This document shows, in pieces, positions 47,945 to 60,403 of a DNA stretch of 64,000 nucleotides; positions within the stretch are counted from its first letter, which is position 1, and each line of letters opens with the position of its first letter. Under the pieces are notes generated by a model. It saw only the letters and a program-made list of their open reading frames with translations, did not search any database and was not told where the DNA came from. The stretch is taken from positions 496,001 through 560,000 of the forward strand of contig JADPYG010000090.1 in assembly GCA_017654735.1 (NCBI GenBank). The letters are read 5' to 3'. This DNA comes from Vishniacozyma victoriae. Lineage: Eukaryota; Basidiomycota; Tremellomycetes; Tremellales; Bulleribasidiaceae. Made by a program: the position numbers and the translations under genes.

Positions 47945-49470
47945 TCACGGCTTTATATGGACAGCTTCGTCGGGAGCTGGGACCTTCTTCATCTTGCCCT
48001 CATCTGCCCCGATCCATACCCCCGCAACCACCTGTGCGACCTCGAGCAAAGCCTGATCCTTGAACCTAGCTCCAACAAGAGTCAGCCCCATCGGCATCCC
48101 ATCTGCCCCAGCAAACCCAGGAACATGTATGGTAGGGGCATGTAGACCGGTCCAGAGACTGTTGAAGTATGGTCTCCCCCCTGACGAGACATCAGGAGCG
48201 ACATCAGGGAGGGTAGGGGTGATGATTGCGTCGTACTGGTTTGCGACCTTATCGAAGTCGGGTCGGAGAACTGCGAGATCGTCCCTTGCAGAGAGAAGGG
48301 TCTCGGGGGTAATATCGTTCTCACACCACGCGGGGAGATCTTTCCCCATCTGATCTCTCCCAATCACGTACTCCCTCCTCATACACACTCCAGCTTCAGC
48401 CCTGCACATTTGAGTAAACCTCCCATCAGGACCCATCCATCCTTCATACTTCTCTCCAAGATCGAGTTCTTCGACTGAACATCCAGCAGAAATAAGGACT
48501 TGTTTAGCTTGTTCCCATACCGCCTTGAGATCTTCTGATCCTTCGAACTCGAATTGATCAGTCTTGACGAATGCGAATTTACATTGACCAAGGGCTTTGA
48601 GGGGAGGAGCGGGACGTTTATTGACAAGGTCGATAGCTCGGGCAAAGAGCTTGAGATCGTCGACTGATCGAGCGAGGATACCCATTGTATCGGCAGTAGG
48701 AGCGAGTGATTTGACTCCATCAAGGCAAATTGTTCCCCACCTATATCGTCAGTTTTAGTCGATGTTGTTGGGGCAGCTTACGTAGGTTTGAACCCAAAGA
48801 TCCCACAGTACCCAGCGGGCCTCATGAGCGAAGCTGCCTGTCTGTCAGCTCGCGGCAACGAAGACAGACTCACAGTCTGGGTACCAAGTGCCATATGACA
48901 TTGATAATCCGCAACAGCAGCTCCAGACCCTGCAGATGAAGAACCTGCGAATCGAGAGACATCGAATGGATTGGCGGTAGCAGCGTGGATATCACCAGCA
49001 GCAAACTCAGCAGTAGCCTCCTTTGTCAGCATAGAAGTCTTAAAAATGAAGAGGGGGGACATACGGTTTTACCAATAATGATTGCCCCTGCTGCCCTCAA
49101 GAGACCGACGATGGAAGCGTCGACACCTGGTTGAGAGTTTTTGTAGATCGCTGAACCATGTTCCGTGGGCATATCCTTGGTATCTGACATCAATGCCCGT
49201 CTAAAAGATGGGACAAGGCGAATGAAGATACGTACTGATGATATCCTTGACGGCGATCACAACCCCATGTAGTGGAAGCCGCTTAGTCTCGCCAGAAGCA
49301 GCAAGTGCAAGAGCACCGTCGAAATTGGTACACACCCAAGCGTGTACTGCTGAATCTCGAGCTTGATATCGAGCTTGATGATCGTTGACAATCTGGGTAA
49401 GTGTGACTTTATCCCCAGCAAGGAGGGCTTGGGTTTCAGTGCCGGTTAGGAAGTTTGTTGGGATTAACAT
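47945..49470 (-). CDS. Amidase (amidase-signature family)
   Basis: An amidase-signature hydrolase acting on some amide. The Ser-cisSer-Lys triad can be placed: the Lys in LHGVVIAVKDIIS; the cis-Ser in the Gly/Ser-rich FAGSSSAGSGAAVA; and the nucleophile Ser after GTQT, at AASLMRPAGYCGIFGFKPT. Typical members have GS-rich residues GGS here; this one has AAS, so the nucleophile environment is slightly unusual. The C-terminal part (YDAIITPTLPDVAPD, GLTLVGARFKDQALLEVAQVVA) matches the family. About six exons. Its substrate is unknown; it may be a general amidase used for nitrogen scavenging. Confidence 0.88.
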
Positions 49471-49733
49471 GTTATGAGTATTTGAGTGTCTAATAAAAAC
49501 AAGAAGAAGGGGAGCGTCTTATACCTTCGATACCAAGGATTTGACCTCCTTTCAACATTGATCCAATGTATCTCGTTCATCCCCTCTCCCTCCCTCCCTA
49601 CACAAACATATCATCAAGGGAACCCCAAAAAGGACGTCCCACCCAAAAGCCACGTGTATTGCACAGACTTCACCTCCACCTCTTTAATCCACTCACCCAC
49701 TCACTACTCTCTTCGTCATCAAATACCCACAAC

Positions 49734-51524
49734 ATGACAGCTACACTCCCCGAAGCTAGTTCCTCGAGGCTGGATGAGAGTAGGTATATGGACATAGATA
49801 CTGTATTGGATAGAAAAGGTGGATGGACAGAAGAACATTTCGTAGGCGGTCAAGCTGTGTGTCCCTCTCCATCCCGTGCCCTCGCAACAAGGTCCTGATG
49901 AATAGGCAAAAGATGCATTGAGAAGAGGAGTCAAGATTATAGTAATTGGAGCTGGGGGACTAGGATGTGAGATCCTGCAAAATCTAGCTCTCAGTACGTC
50001 TCATGTCAAATGATGTGGCTGACGATCAGCTGGATTCGGGGATATCCACGTAATTGATATGGACACTATCGATATTTCTAATTTGAATCGTCAATTCCTC
50101 TTCAGGTAAGCTGATCCGCCCAATGTAATGCAAAGCTGAAAAGAAAGGGAGTCTGATGTTGGGAAATCGAAAGCTTTGGTAGCTGCTGATTTTATCATGA
50201 AAAGGGTACCAGGGATCAAAGTCACTCCGTACGTCCCTCACTCTCCCTTCTTGCACCCTCATCTACCTCTTCATCAATGGCCTCCTCTACTTGTCATCAG
50301 TGAAGCTGACTGTAGACACCACATGAAGATCCAAGATCACCCACAATCATTCTACGAAACCTTCGATATAGTCATTGCAGGCCTCGATTCAATCCCAGCA
50401 AGGAGGTGGATGAACGCTACAATGGTCCAAATCGCTCAAGAGGGGAATATCATCCCGTTAATCGATGGTGGAACTGAGGGTATGCTACATTGACCCCTGC
50501 GCAAGTGCAGTAGCTGATGGATAGGATTCAAGGGGCAATCTAGGGTTATTTTGCCTACTGTTAATGCTTGTTATGAGTGTACCGTATGTCCCTTAATTGG
50601 CAAGATCAGGAGATGGGACTGATCTACAGATGTCACTCATCACACCTGCTACCGCATATCCTATTTGTACGATCGCCAATACCCCTCGATTACCAGAACA
50701 TTGTATAGAATGGGCGTCTGTCCTAGAATGGCCAAAGGTCTTCAAGGGTTCGTCCCACTCTCACCTTTCTCCCCGGGGTTTCATGCAAGACGGCTGACGA
50801 TCAGACAAGAAACTTGATACAGACGATCCAGATCACATCGAGTGGTTATACACCATTGCCTCGAACCGAGCTGCCGAATTCAAGATAGAGGGCGTCACTT
50901 GGCAATTGACTCAGGGGGTAGTTAAGAATGTGATCCCAGCTATAGCATCTACCAACGCCATCATCGCTGGTAAGCTACCCTTCATCAGTCTGGGACCAAG
51001 CTGATGATAGCATCATGTTGCAATGAAGCTTTCAAACTTGCCACCTCATCTGCTCCCTCATTGAACAATTATATGATGGTAAGTCGCACCTCTTCGCAAG
51101 TGGCTGATGGTAGTACGCCGGTAACGACTCTATTTACACGTTCACGTTCGAATATGAACAACGACCGGAATGTCCGGTTTGTGGTGGTGAATCTCTAACG
51201 GCGAGTGTGGGGAGGGAATGGACGTTGGAACAGTTTGTCGAGTGGTTATCGACCCATCAAGCTTTGTACGTTTACTTGTTCTCATTTTTCCTACACTAAA
51301 GAAGGAGCGTGTGAGATGGGCTGACAGACAGCCAAATCAAGAAACCCTCATTATCCTACGCTTCAGGCCAACCATTATTCTACCAAGCACCACCTCAGTT
51401 ACATGATCTCACCAAAGGGAATCTCGAGAAATTAATGGTGGATCTAGTAAGCGAGGGGGATGAGGTAGTAGTCACGGATCCTGCTTTACCATTCACGTTG
51501 AATGTTGTTATCAAGTATGAGTAG
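49734..51524 (+). CDS. UBA3: NEDD8-activating enzyme E1 catalytic subunit Uba3
   Basis: Uba3 pairs with Ula1/APP-BP1 to activate NEDD8/Rub1 for cullin modification. From [15 protein letters not shown] the Rossmann nucleotide site is [10 protein letters not shown], then [44 protein letters not shown], and the catalytic cysteine segment [20 protein letters not shown] (PEHCIEW). Zinc-binding pairs CYEC and CPVC are present; the C-terminal E2-binding domain follows ([30 protein letters not shown]). About ten exons. The protein ends LNVVIKYE. Head-to-head with the amidase over 263 bases. Confidence 0.92.
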
Positions 51525-51686
51525 AGTAGTTACATTGTATAGAAGTAATACATCATTGAATGAATATAACACACTGCAAGCCCTCATATGATGCAGAGGC
51601 GTCGATCACTTGGGGCCCGATCCCGTCGCGCCTGACTTCCGGATCTCATATCACTCCACTCTTTGGTGTTTCCTAATCGGTAGAAG

Positions 51687-52867
51687 ATGCCATGGTTAAT
51701 GAAAGCCGAGCCTGACTCTCGAATAGTCAAAGGAAAGGATGTCAAGGTACTTCCTCTCCGTGCAGCTAGCAGACTAAGCTCATACCCAGTTCTCAGTAGA
51801 TGATTTCGAAAAGATCGGGTATGTCCGTTCCCATGAGTGGAATCCTTGTTGACAGGTAGTATCTCGCCTTGGGATGGTATGTCCCCCCCTTCAGTATTGG
51901 TGATACACCCTTTGACTTTGCTGATAATAGGTGTGAGGAGTCATGAAGCTAAGAAGATAATGAAGGAGAAAATGAAATTAGGTGATAAGGTTCGTCTCCT
52001 CTGAATCTGTTTATGAACACGATTCATGTGATAGAGGATGCTGATGGTAGGTATTGTTTTATCACAGTAATACCAAAGAACCTGGTATGTCTCCATTTGT
52101 CCATGGGGTGGGGAACTGAGGAAGAAGGAGTATATGCTCTTGCAGAGGTAGTCAAGGAGGGTTATCCAGATTGTACGTCTTTGTCCTTGTCATATGGCTG
52201 ATGGAGTAGATACAGCATGGGATCCGTTAGTCCTGACTCGCCCAGTCACATGCCACAGCTGAGACGAATTAGGGAACACCCATACTTTGACCCTAAGACA
52301 AATAAGGATGAACCAACATGGTACATGGTCTCCGTCAAATTTCTATCACGTCTATCCCACCCCCCTTCCTTAGCTTTAGTCAAATATCTAGCTTCATCGT
52401 CTCATCTGCCTGATGAAGTGAAATATGTTGGTGAGGGGGGATACAAAGCTGTCAAGGAGATGCAGTTGGTCAATCGAGGACGACTAAGTGAGTCACGACT
52501 CCTCCTATCGATGATCAGAGCGGGAAAACTGATGGTAGGTGTACAGCCTGTTACGGAGGAGGCTTATGAGGCTGTCGTCCAGCTTGGAACGCAAGGTGGA
52601 TGGGATGGATTAGTGGTAAAGCCTGGAAAGGCGAAGACTGCCAAGGCGAAAGACGAGCCAACGGACGAGAAAGTCGAGAAAGGTCCAGCCAAGAAGGAGA
52701 AACCCAAGAAAGCGACAGTGAAGAAAGAAGCGGCCGTGGACGAGGAACCTGAGGAGAAGGAGGTCGCTGTAAAGAGCAAGAAGCGCGTTTCAACAAAGGC
52801 AGCAGCAATCAAGGAGGAACCGACGGAAGGAACAAGACGCAGTAAACGAGTCAAAGTCGAGCGTTAG
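51687..52867 (+). CDS. EVE-domain protein, THYN1-like
   Basis: A thymocyte nuclear protein 1-type EVE-domain protein. It starts MPWLMKAEPDSRIVKGKDVK FSVDDFEKIG, giving the family MKAEPDSR opening, then SPWDGVRSHEAKKIMKEKMK LGDKVLFYHSN, VYALAEVVKEGYPD, YTAWDPEHPYFDP, WYMVSVKF and EMQLVNRGRLSVQPVTEEAY. EVE domains recognise modified bases in DNA or RNA in several species; whether this one does is inference. After the fold there is a long Lys/Glu-rich tail (KKEKPKKATVKKEA) that suggests a nuclear protein. About nine exons. Confidence 0.88.
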
Positions 52868-53120
52868 ATATATAGATACCCATTGCGTTCATCATGTATT
52901 AACAGTCGTAATTCGCATTATCTACCCTTCGTACTCCTCCATCCCATTACTTAATCCCTACTCCCCAAATCCCCTCGTTCCAACCCACTCTGCGCTCGGA
53001 AGCGCATTTACGAAGATCCAACGAGAGGAGCTCGTTCCTCGTCGTGGAGAAGATTTCCACCGCTTCGGACAGTCGAGCTGGAGATCAGCTAATCATTCAC
53101 TCTTTCTAGCGGAAGACATA

Positions 53121-54050
53121 CTAGAGGGACTTGACGATAGCAAAGAGCGAGAGAATGAAGAAGACCAAAGCTGACCAATGGATGAACTTGGATGAAGTCT
53201 GGTGAATGACTGAATATCAGTACTTGCAACATACTGGCAATAGAATTTGGAACGCACAAATAGCAAATAGAGCCCAGGTGATGGCAGCGGCTCCAGCGGC
53301 ATCTCCTTCCTTACTGGCGAAAGCGTAGGCGGCTGCGGTAGACTCGAGGAATACAAAGGCGAGGAAAACAAAGACTTTGGTCCAGATTCCGGCCTTGTGG
53401 GTGTGAGAGTTGACGCCGAATGCCTCGAATAGGGATAGGACAACTAGGACAATGGTCCCTGTCTGTCAGCCCTCTACAACTCTAGAATTGAAACACAAGT
53501 TTGAGGAACGTACATCCGTGCCATAGGGAGAAGGGGAGGTGAATGAAAGCCTCTTCACCGAGTGAATCCCGAGAAGAATGGTTCTTCTTGACGATATAGT
53601 AAATCTGGCTGACGGTTGCTGAGACCAATCTTCCATTAGCATCGCTTAGAACAAAGGAGGGAGGGACGTACAGAGAAAGCACAAATGCTAGAATGTACCA
53701 ATGCCTAGACCAGAAGAAGATGTAGACAGTGTTGAATACACCTAGAAGAGCGAATCTCCATCCGATAGAATCCACAATGATTTCTTTTCCTCGTTCAGTG
53801 AATTGGAAAAACATGGTACCGAGTAACAAGAGGTGGATGAGGGACCAGACCCAGAATGCCATGGGGGCGGGGGTGATGTAGACTTCCTTGGAGGAGCCGT
53901 ACATGTTGTCGGGGCCTGCTACGGAGTAGACATTGGATCCGAGGGAGAAGAGGAAGACCACAATGTTGGCGAGCTGACTGTTAGGGTGAAGTTTGAGTGA
54001 AGGAAGGAGAGTGGACATACTTTGATGGGGAGACCGTCGGTGAGTGCCAT
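53121..54050 (-). CDS. Six-TM membrane protein of unknown function
   Basis: I do not recognise this. Starting [10 protein letters not shown], the protein has about six hydrophobic helices: [82 protein letters not shown] with [20 protein letters not shown], and [15 protein letters not shown] at the end. The loops carry [13 protein letters not shown] and [10 protein letters not shown]. About six exons with clean junctions; the last intron ends at a 40-base exon. The aromatic, tryptophan-rich helices recall TspO-like and other small transporter-like proteins, but no motif fixes a family. Confidence 0.75.
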
Positions 54051-54574
54051 CTTGGATGACTACTTGCTGGGTAAGTTGATAGCGGGTGTGCAATGAAGCT
54101 GATAATTATATACCTTCTGTTGACAGTGAGTGAAGTGAGAAAGAAGCGCCTCTTTGTCCTTCACTCCCGTCACTCTCGGACCTTGATTGCCATGACGCGT
54201 TATTTACCCCTTAAGGAGAAAGGTACCGAATCTAAGGGACAGAGGAAGGCAGATCATCACGTGTATATACTCCCGCTGTCTGCCATCATGCCTTCATCCT
54301 CGACCTACCTATAGCCAAGCATGTAGATCCTTTGTACGACAATCACCTAGCTATGTAGCGATCAGACGACGCACCACGCTCACGCTTACGTGTTTCAAGA
54401 ACTATCATTACTTTGGGGAATCCCACGCAATTTCCGCCGATCACTTGGCAAGTACTGGTAATCTGTGTATCTAGTTGAATGACTCCACTAACAACGTTGT
54501 CCCCAAACCCTCTCGCCCCCTTTGACTCCATCTTTCATCCTTTCATCTTATCATCCACATTCACACTAACATCA
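54051..54574. other. Intergenic region, divergent promoters
   Basis: A 524-base gap between the membrane protein and the secreted-type gene. No supported gene or repeat seen. Confidence 0.45.
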
Positions 54575-56221
54575 ATGATATCACTACGCCGTATCCTGCT
54601 CACTTCCACCTTGTTCACATCATGCCTCTCTACATACACTCCTCAACCCACTCTCCAACATCGGCAGGAGATGGAAACGCGCACAGTGGATGTTACTAGT
54701 AGTATGGAACTCCAAGGGGGCGCTACTTCAGTCATACCATCATCTACTACTTCCTACCGACTAGAGACGGCCACCCCACCTATTCAATTGGCAGATACGA
54801 TCGGCTTGATCATGCCTAATCCATGGTCGAAGCTTTACGTCGGTATGTCTAAAGGTTGCGATCATGGCTGATAGTAGGACTGAATTACTCGCTTGGATTT
54901 GTTGACGTTGTCCCGAAACCTGCACCCACTGTTGGTGGGTGGTTAAGGCAGATTCAACCTTTGTTGATGTTACCTAATAATCGAGTGAGTCAAGTCCTTG
55001 GATGGCCCCATAGGATGGAGTGGGGCGGGGCGGGACTGATTGAAGGTCGACGTCTTTCCCTCAAGTGGATCCCATGAAGTGGATGATGAGTTTGCCATCC
55101 CAGTCGGAAGTGATGGCCTCTGTGGGTGAGTCACGACCCAATGATACCAGGAGACGAGGCTGAGATCAGGTTCACAGCGGAAAACTACGCCATCTCATAC
55201 CCATTCACATTCTTCGAATCAGGATGGTACATGCTCATCATTAACCAAACGATGCTCAAGCCCAGTATCGTAAGCCCTTCCCCTTCCCTCAAAGCCCAAG
55301 CTGACAGACAGTCATCAGACCATAAATGCCAAAACCCCTTCGTATCTCAAGATATCTTCTTCGCAACCCAATCCTTCTCAGTCAGCCCCGCACCAACAGA
55401 CAATCTGAAAGGTTACGCCATTCCCTCGCCCTACACGGTATTTGCCGAGGTCTCAAAACAGCAACCCGGGAGATTACCGATTGATCCTCAGAAAATGACT
55501 TCTCATGAGAAATTGGGCGTAGGGCTGGGGGTCTCAGCGGGGATACTTGCGTTTATAGGAATGGTAATTTCGATCTTTTTGCTCAGGAAAAGGAGAATGG
55601 ATTTCGCAGAGGTACGTCCTCTCACCTCGAAAGGTCAAGGAGCTGAGTGGGTAGTTGACGGCATTCAATCGATTATCCGAAACTGCCAAAGCGGAATTCT
55701 TAGCTGATAATCCGGATTCACGACTCAACCCAAATCATCCTCACAATATACGAGATCCACGTACCGCTCCGGGTATCAATTTCGCCAATAGACCCCCTGC
55801 ACCACCTAGGACGATGGCGTATCAGCAATGGTATTGGGATACCCTCATGAGGAGCCAGGCGGGACAGGAACAGATGCAATATAATCAGGTCGACAATGAA
55901 CATATGTATCAAGATCAAGATCGAGATCAAGGAATGGGGATGGGAATGGGACAGGATCAGTTTAATGGAGGAATGCCCCAGTACAATGGCCAGATACCGC
56001 CTGGATATAATGGACAGATACCAGCTGGATATACTACACCAATGCAGATGGCGCCGGGATACAATAACGGTCCATTACCACCTTTACCGAATCATAGAGA
56101 TTACAACCCCCAAATGCCGATGCCGCCGATGAATCAGTACGGAACAGGGCAATACGGTCCGCAAATGGCTCAAGTCCCGCGCAATATGAACAGTAACATG
56201 ATGGGGTATCAGGGGAGGTGA
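54575..56221 (+). CDS. Secreted/single-pass glycoprotein candidate
   Basis: No family recognised. The N-terminus MISLRRILLTSTLFTSCLST looks like a signal peptide; the mature part is Ser/Thr-rich (SSTTSYRLETATPP) and then a conserved-looking globular stretch (GLIMPNPWSKLYVGLNYSLG and FTAENYAISYPFTFFESGWY). A membrane helix (LGVGLGVSAGILAFIGMVIS IFLL) is followed by basic residues and a cytosolic tail rich in Pro/Gln/Asn/Gly, with repeats of YNGQIPPGY/YNGQIPAGY and a Gln/Met-rich Asp tract. The topology is therefore type I. The start at 54575 is chosen because it gives the signal peptide; an in-frame upstream ATG at 54479 adds a longer N-terminus. About seven exons. Confidence 0.7.
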
Positions 56222-56380
56222 TTCTTGTTGGAATGATAGGACAAACAGAAGAGGAGTGCTTGTAGCCATAACATAATACTAGCATACTGTATATAGTAAC
56301 GTAATTGAGGTGCCACTCAAAAGTTGGATCGAAATGTACATGTATTTACTTGATCGATCACCATCTACACTTTATTCAGA

Positions 56381-57594
56381 ATGTCATTCCTCACCCCTAG
56401 TATAGCTTCTTCCTCCCGATCATCTCTAAGATGCTTGGTCCGACCTACCATCCTTCGATCTCAGCTCCGGACCGCATCAACGAGGTCCCCTACGAAACCT
56501 TCACTTAATATGGCAAGCGCCTCTGGAGGTCCTCAGGATCCATTGGCATATTGTTCATCCCTAGTCCAGCGCTTAGATCCAGAAGCATGGTTAACATCAT
56601 ACTTTTGGAAAGGAAGGGAGAGGGCTTGGTTCCTAGCATGGAGAGCTTTCAACGTTAGTCCATCAGATCAAAAGTATATAGAGAGAGAGAGGCTGATGAG
56701 TAGTTGGAATTACACTTAATCACTACAACAGTCACTCAGCCTGCTCTTGCTGCTATTCGGTTCCAATTCTGGAGGGATGCTCTTAAAACTATCTTCTCAA
56801 CACAGGGACCTGGTTCGATACCTCAGCACCCAGTCGCTGTACTACTGGGCGATATGAGGGCTCATCGACCTGTTCAGAAATATTACCTCAGTCAAATGAT
56901 TGATACAAGAGTATGTCTTTTTTGGTCCAATTGATAGAATTTGGGCTGAACAATAGGCAAAGAACCTCAGCAACCCACCTTCCGCCAGGACACTCGAAGA
57001 TCACCTCCAAACCCACGGTCCACTCTCTTCAGCTCTCCTTCTAGGCCCACTCCCACTCCTCCTACCGCCAACCCACGCACAGACATCCCACGTTTCCCAC
57101 ACCTTATCCCATCTCGCAACTTTATTAACAGCAACCTCCCTCCTCAGGACACTCCCAATATTGGTGGGGAAGAGACAAGTAAATATCCCAGCGGATATTG
57201 CTGCTAAACATAATATCGTCGAGGAGGATGTGCTTAGGAATGGATCGAATGCGAATGGATTGAGGGATGGATTATGGGATATTGGAACTAGGGGGATGGA
57301 TGAGTTGATTACTGCTAGGAGGGAATTGAAGGCGAGCGGGGGAAAGGTAGATCCTGGAAATGTCATGCCGTTGTTCCTATCAGTTGTGAGTTTCTACTCT
57401 TTCTTCCTCTCTCTCTCTCTATGCCTTATAATGTCTTGCGTTGGTGACATCGACGCTGATATTAGGTCCCCGCGGAAAGGTATCTGAAACGCTTAGAAGC
57501 ACTCGACTTTGACGTCTTTCACCCAGAACTGCAGAAACACGATTGGAAACTCGCTCCAAGTATATGGTGGGCATATCAGAGGGGCAAGCTGTAG
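56381..57594 (+). CDS. Complex I assembly factor NDUFAF6-like (squalene/phytoene-synthase fold)
   Basis: Proteins of this family belong to the trans-isoprenyl diphosphate synthase fold but act in mitochondrial complex I assembly. The N-terminus (MSFLTPSIASSSRSSLRCLV RPTIL) looks like a mitochondrial targeting peptide. Then DPLAYCSSLVQRLDPEAWL, FWKGRERAWFLAWRAFN, PALAAIRFQFWRDALKTIFS, PQHPVAVLLGDMRAHRP, LEDHLQTHGPLSSALLLGPL, LLTATSLLRTLP and GKRQVNIPADIAAKHNIVEE D follow the NDUFAF6 pattern. It ends WKLAPSIWWAYQRGKL. The DxxxD catalytic motifs of real synthases are not seen, as in this family. About four exons. Confidence 0.87.
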
Positions 57595-57688
57595 GCATCG
57601 ATCAGGGGGTCAATATGATTAGAACACGAATACAGACAAATACATCGCATTGCACCCCTTACTAAGCATTGCATGAATCAGAGAATGA

Positions 57689-58401
57689 TCAATACAACCT
57701 GGTCCAACCGATATTGTCCCAAATTGGCATTGGTCCCATCATGAGCGGTACAGGACCCACATCCGTCCCCATCTCCGCGTGAATAGCTCTCCCGTCCGCA
57801 AGGTGGACAAGCGCTTTAACAGTCTTTCCATCTTTGATCATCCTATCTCGTCTTGACCAATCTCTCATTTCTCCCCTACTTCCACCAGGCCAAACAATCC
57901 TAATCCCCTCATCTTGATTACAATGTGGATTAACGATATGTCTTATCCCATCCACCTCTTCAATCTACGATCAGCCCACCATCACCATGAGACAAAGCAC
58001 TGACCTCTTTCACTTCTTGAATCAACTTCCCAATCCCTCCTCTCGATTCAGTGGATAGGACGATACTCTCCCACTGTCCCCCTTCACCCCTTCCTTTACC
58101 CCGTCTCCGTGGGGAGGGGACGACAGCTCTCCAAGTCTCACGACCTAGTTCTCCGGGTTTGTAGATCCCAATATAAGGTATCTAACATCAGCCCGTTTCG
58201 TGGTCATTAGCGAAGACAAACTCTTTCTTTCTGGATGCGATTGATGATTTCTTGGATCTTGCTCGAGTGGGAGCCGGACCTTGACTTCGGTGAACTTTGG
58301 CTTGATGAAGGGAGAGTAATTCTGGCTGGGTCAAGGGATTCACACTCGGGATCAGATAACTTATTGGCTGAAAAGACCTGCTTGTTGTCGTCGGCCGTCA
58401 T
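57689..58401 (-). CDS. Unknown 210-residue protein
   Basis: Three exons (58401-58222, 58181-58005, 57964-57689; 633 bases) give 210 residues with consistent frame, so the gene is credible, but I recognise no family. The first donor is GTTTGT; a nearer GTCTTC would break the frame. The N-terminus is Ser-rich, then IPYIGIYKPGELGRETWRAV VPS, a basic patch, GGIGKLIQEVKE and DGIRHIVNPHCNQDEGIRIV, and finally WSRRDRMIKDGKTVKALVH and PLMMGPMPIWDNIGWTRLY. No membrane segment. A basidiomycete-restricted protein is likely, but I cannot test that. Confidence 0.65.
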
Positions 58402-58696
58402 TGCAGAAATCGTCTTTTAAGATAAGTATAGGGGGTGAAGTACGAATGTAAGAACCCTTGAACCCTCACCAATGGTCGGCAGCTTTCAGTTCAAGCCCCG
58501 ATCCGTCAGATGAATGGAGTTTTGATTCCACCGGGACTGGAGCATGCCGGGATATCCCGTGATTCCCAGGATGGGGACTGTATTCCTTTGATCCAACCGG
58601 AAGATATATAAAATATGCATCGAAGGCATGAACTCTCTCTGTCTCTCTCGTGATATATCCCTCATTGAGCACTGTCCTGGCTCCAAGCCTACTGCC
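58402..58696. other. Intergenic region, no gene seen
   Basis: About 295 bases between the orphan gene and RAE1. Open frames here are short and unsupported. Confidence 0.4.
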
Positions 58697-60250
58697 CTAC
58701 TTCTTCTTCTTCTGGACTTCCTCGAGTTTAACGGGATGTAGCATGATTTTCGAAGTATTAGTCTGTCCTTGAGGTGCAGCTCCTGAATGTCCTTTTGACC
58801 AATCGTACGATAGTGCGCTGGCTGTCAGCTTGAGTGTCCGGTAGAATGACAGGAGAAAACGGGGAGGAAGCTCACTATGCAAAGATTGTGTGGTTGTGGT
58901 TGAATGACATTGATACGATTGGTGTACCGAATTTTGGTGGTCTTGAATCTTGATCTCCGTTATCCAAGTCTTTCAGTGTGAACGCTGTTTGTCAGTCAAC
59001 CCAACACACGGGAGAATGAAGATGTAGGAGGACTCACGCTTCAACTTTGTCCTGGCGATACCATCCCAGAATGTGAAACTTCCGTCGGATCCACCTGTGC
59101 AAAAGGTGCCTTCAGTTTTATGGAAACAGATATCATTCACTGCGAATACGTGCTGTGATCCGGCAGAGCTTGATAATGACGAAGATGAAGCGGCGGGTGT
59201 ACCGGGCATTGTCCCTGCTGGGATATCGTATCGATGGCATTTGAAGGAGTAATTGCGTCTATCATTAGTTGAGCCCGGTTGGTCATGACTTACTTCTCAT
59301 CTCCGACGGGGTACCTGGAATCAGCTCTGCACGTACACTAAGGCCATGTACTCACTGGATAGCAACACGACCCTCTATACTTCCGACGGCGTAGGCGTCT
59401 CCAGATGGGAAACATGCGATTGATCTCGTCTGCCATTTCAATGGAGAGTCGATCGTCTGTCTGTCAGCTCTTGCTGCAAGCCATGATTCAGCAACTCGTG
59501 ACTTACTCTGTATATCGAGCCAGGTGTATTGAGGTCAACAACGTGAATCTTCCTGTCTGCTGTTCCGACAACCTAGCCATCAGCGCTGTCACCTAAAAGT
59601 CGAGGGCGAATGACCCACCAATAGTTTATCCGCCGTATCCATCGCATACGCCCTCTCGGAAAGATCAATCGACATGATAGGGTTCGAACCTCTACAATCC
59701 CAGTACTACTCATCAGCTTTCAATTTCACCAATAGACGCGTGGCATACCTTCAACTTCTTGTCCCATCCTGCTGTTACCAAGACCCCATTCTGTCCACTT
59801 CCATTTGGCATGTCGATATATGCGATACATTTAATAGGAGCGTCGTGAGCTGCTACCTGTGAGTTCTGGCCTGTTGATACATCGTACATCTGGACTGCAT
59901 TGTCGCATCCGGATGAATAGAGGTGTGACCCGCTCTATCCATCAGTTCGACTGTTGCACGAAGATTTGGTGGACACGTACTTTTGACCAACATAGATCTA
60001 GCACGGGTCCTTGATGAGAGTACATTGCTTTTGGCTCCGACTGACCCTGGGCGTTGACGTTGTACAGGCGTACCTATCTCATCAGAAATCCTTATGAATG
60101 ACGCGAGGAAAGATCACTTACATTGTTATCCCAAGATGCGACCGCTAGAATATCCTGGGTAGGGGAGAATGCGATTTTCGAAACAGATTCTGGAGGAGGT
60201 TGAGATAGCTCGACATCCTTGGTCTTGGGTGCCGCTGCTGATGAGAACAT
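58697..60250 (-). CDS. RAE1: mRNA export factor Rae1/Gle2 (WD40 protein)
   Basis: Rae1/Gle2 is a nuclear-pore-associated WD40 propeller needed for mRNA export and linked to Nup98. It starts [20 protein letters not shown] and repeats follow: [119 protein letters not shown] and [23 protein letters not shown]. These match the Rae1 family ([14 protein letters not shown] and [11 protein letters not shown] are characteristic). The C-terminus is Lys-rich (EVQKKKK). A Ser-rich insertion sits between the sixth and seventh blades ([14 protein letters not shown]). About eleven exons. Confidence 0.94.
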
Positions 60251-60403
60251 GGTGAGTAGGTGTATAAAGAGGTAGCAAGTAGTTGATTGACCTTCACGTC
60301 AAGCAGTAGAGGATTTCTGGCAATTGGACCGTGGGAAACCTGAAATTTCAGATTAGTAGTGCATCAACTGAGATAATACTCGTCCACTACTGCAACATTT
60401 ACA
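60251..60403. promoter_or_regulatory. Short divergent promoter RAE1 / HGH1
   Basis: Only 153 bases separate the two start codons, so the promoters must overlap. No specific element identified. Confidence 0.35.

Noticed and set aside
42108..49470. Biosynthetic gene cluster
   Set aside because: No backbone synthase; the genes are housekeeping or general nitrogen metabolism.
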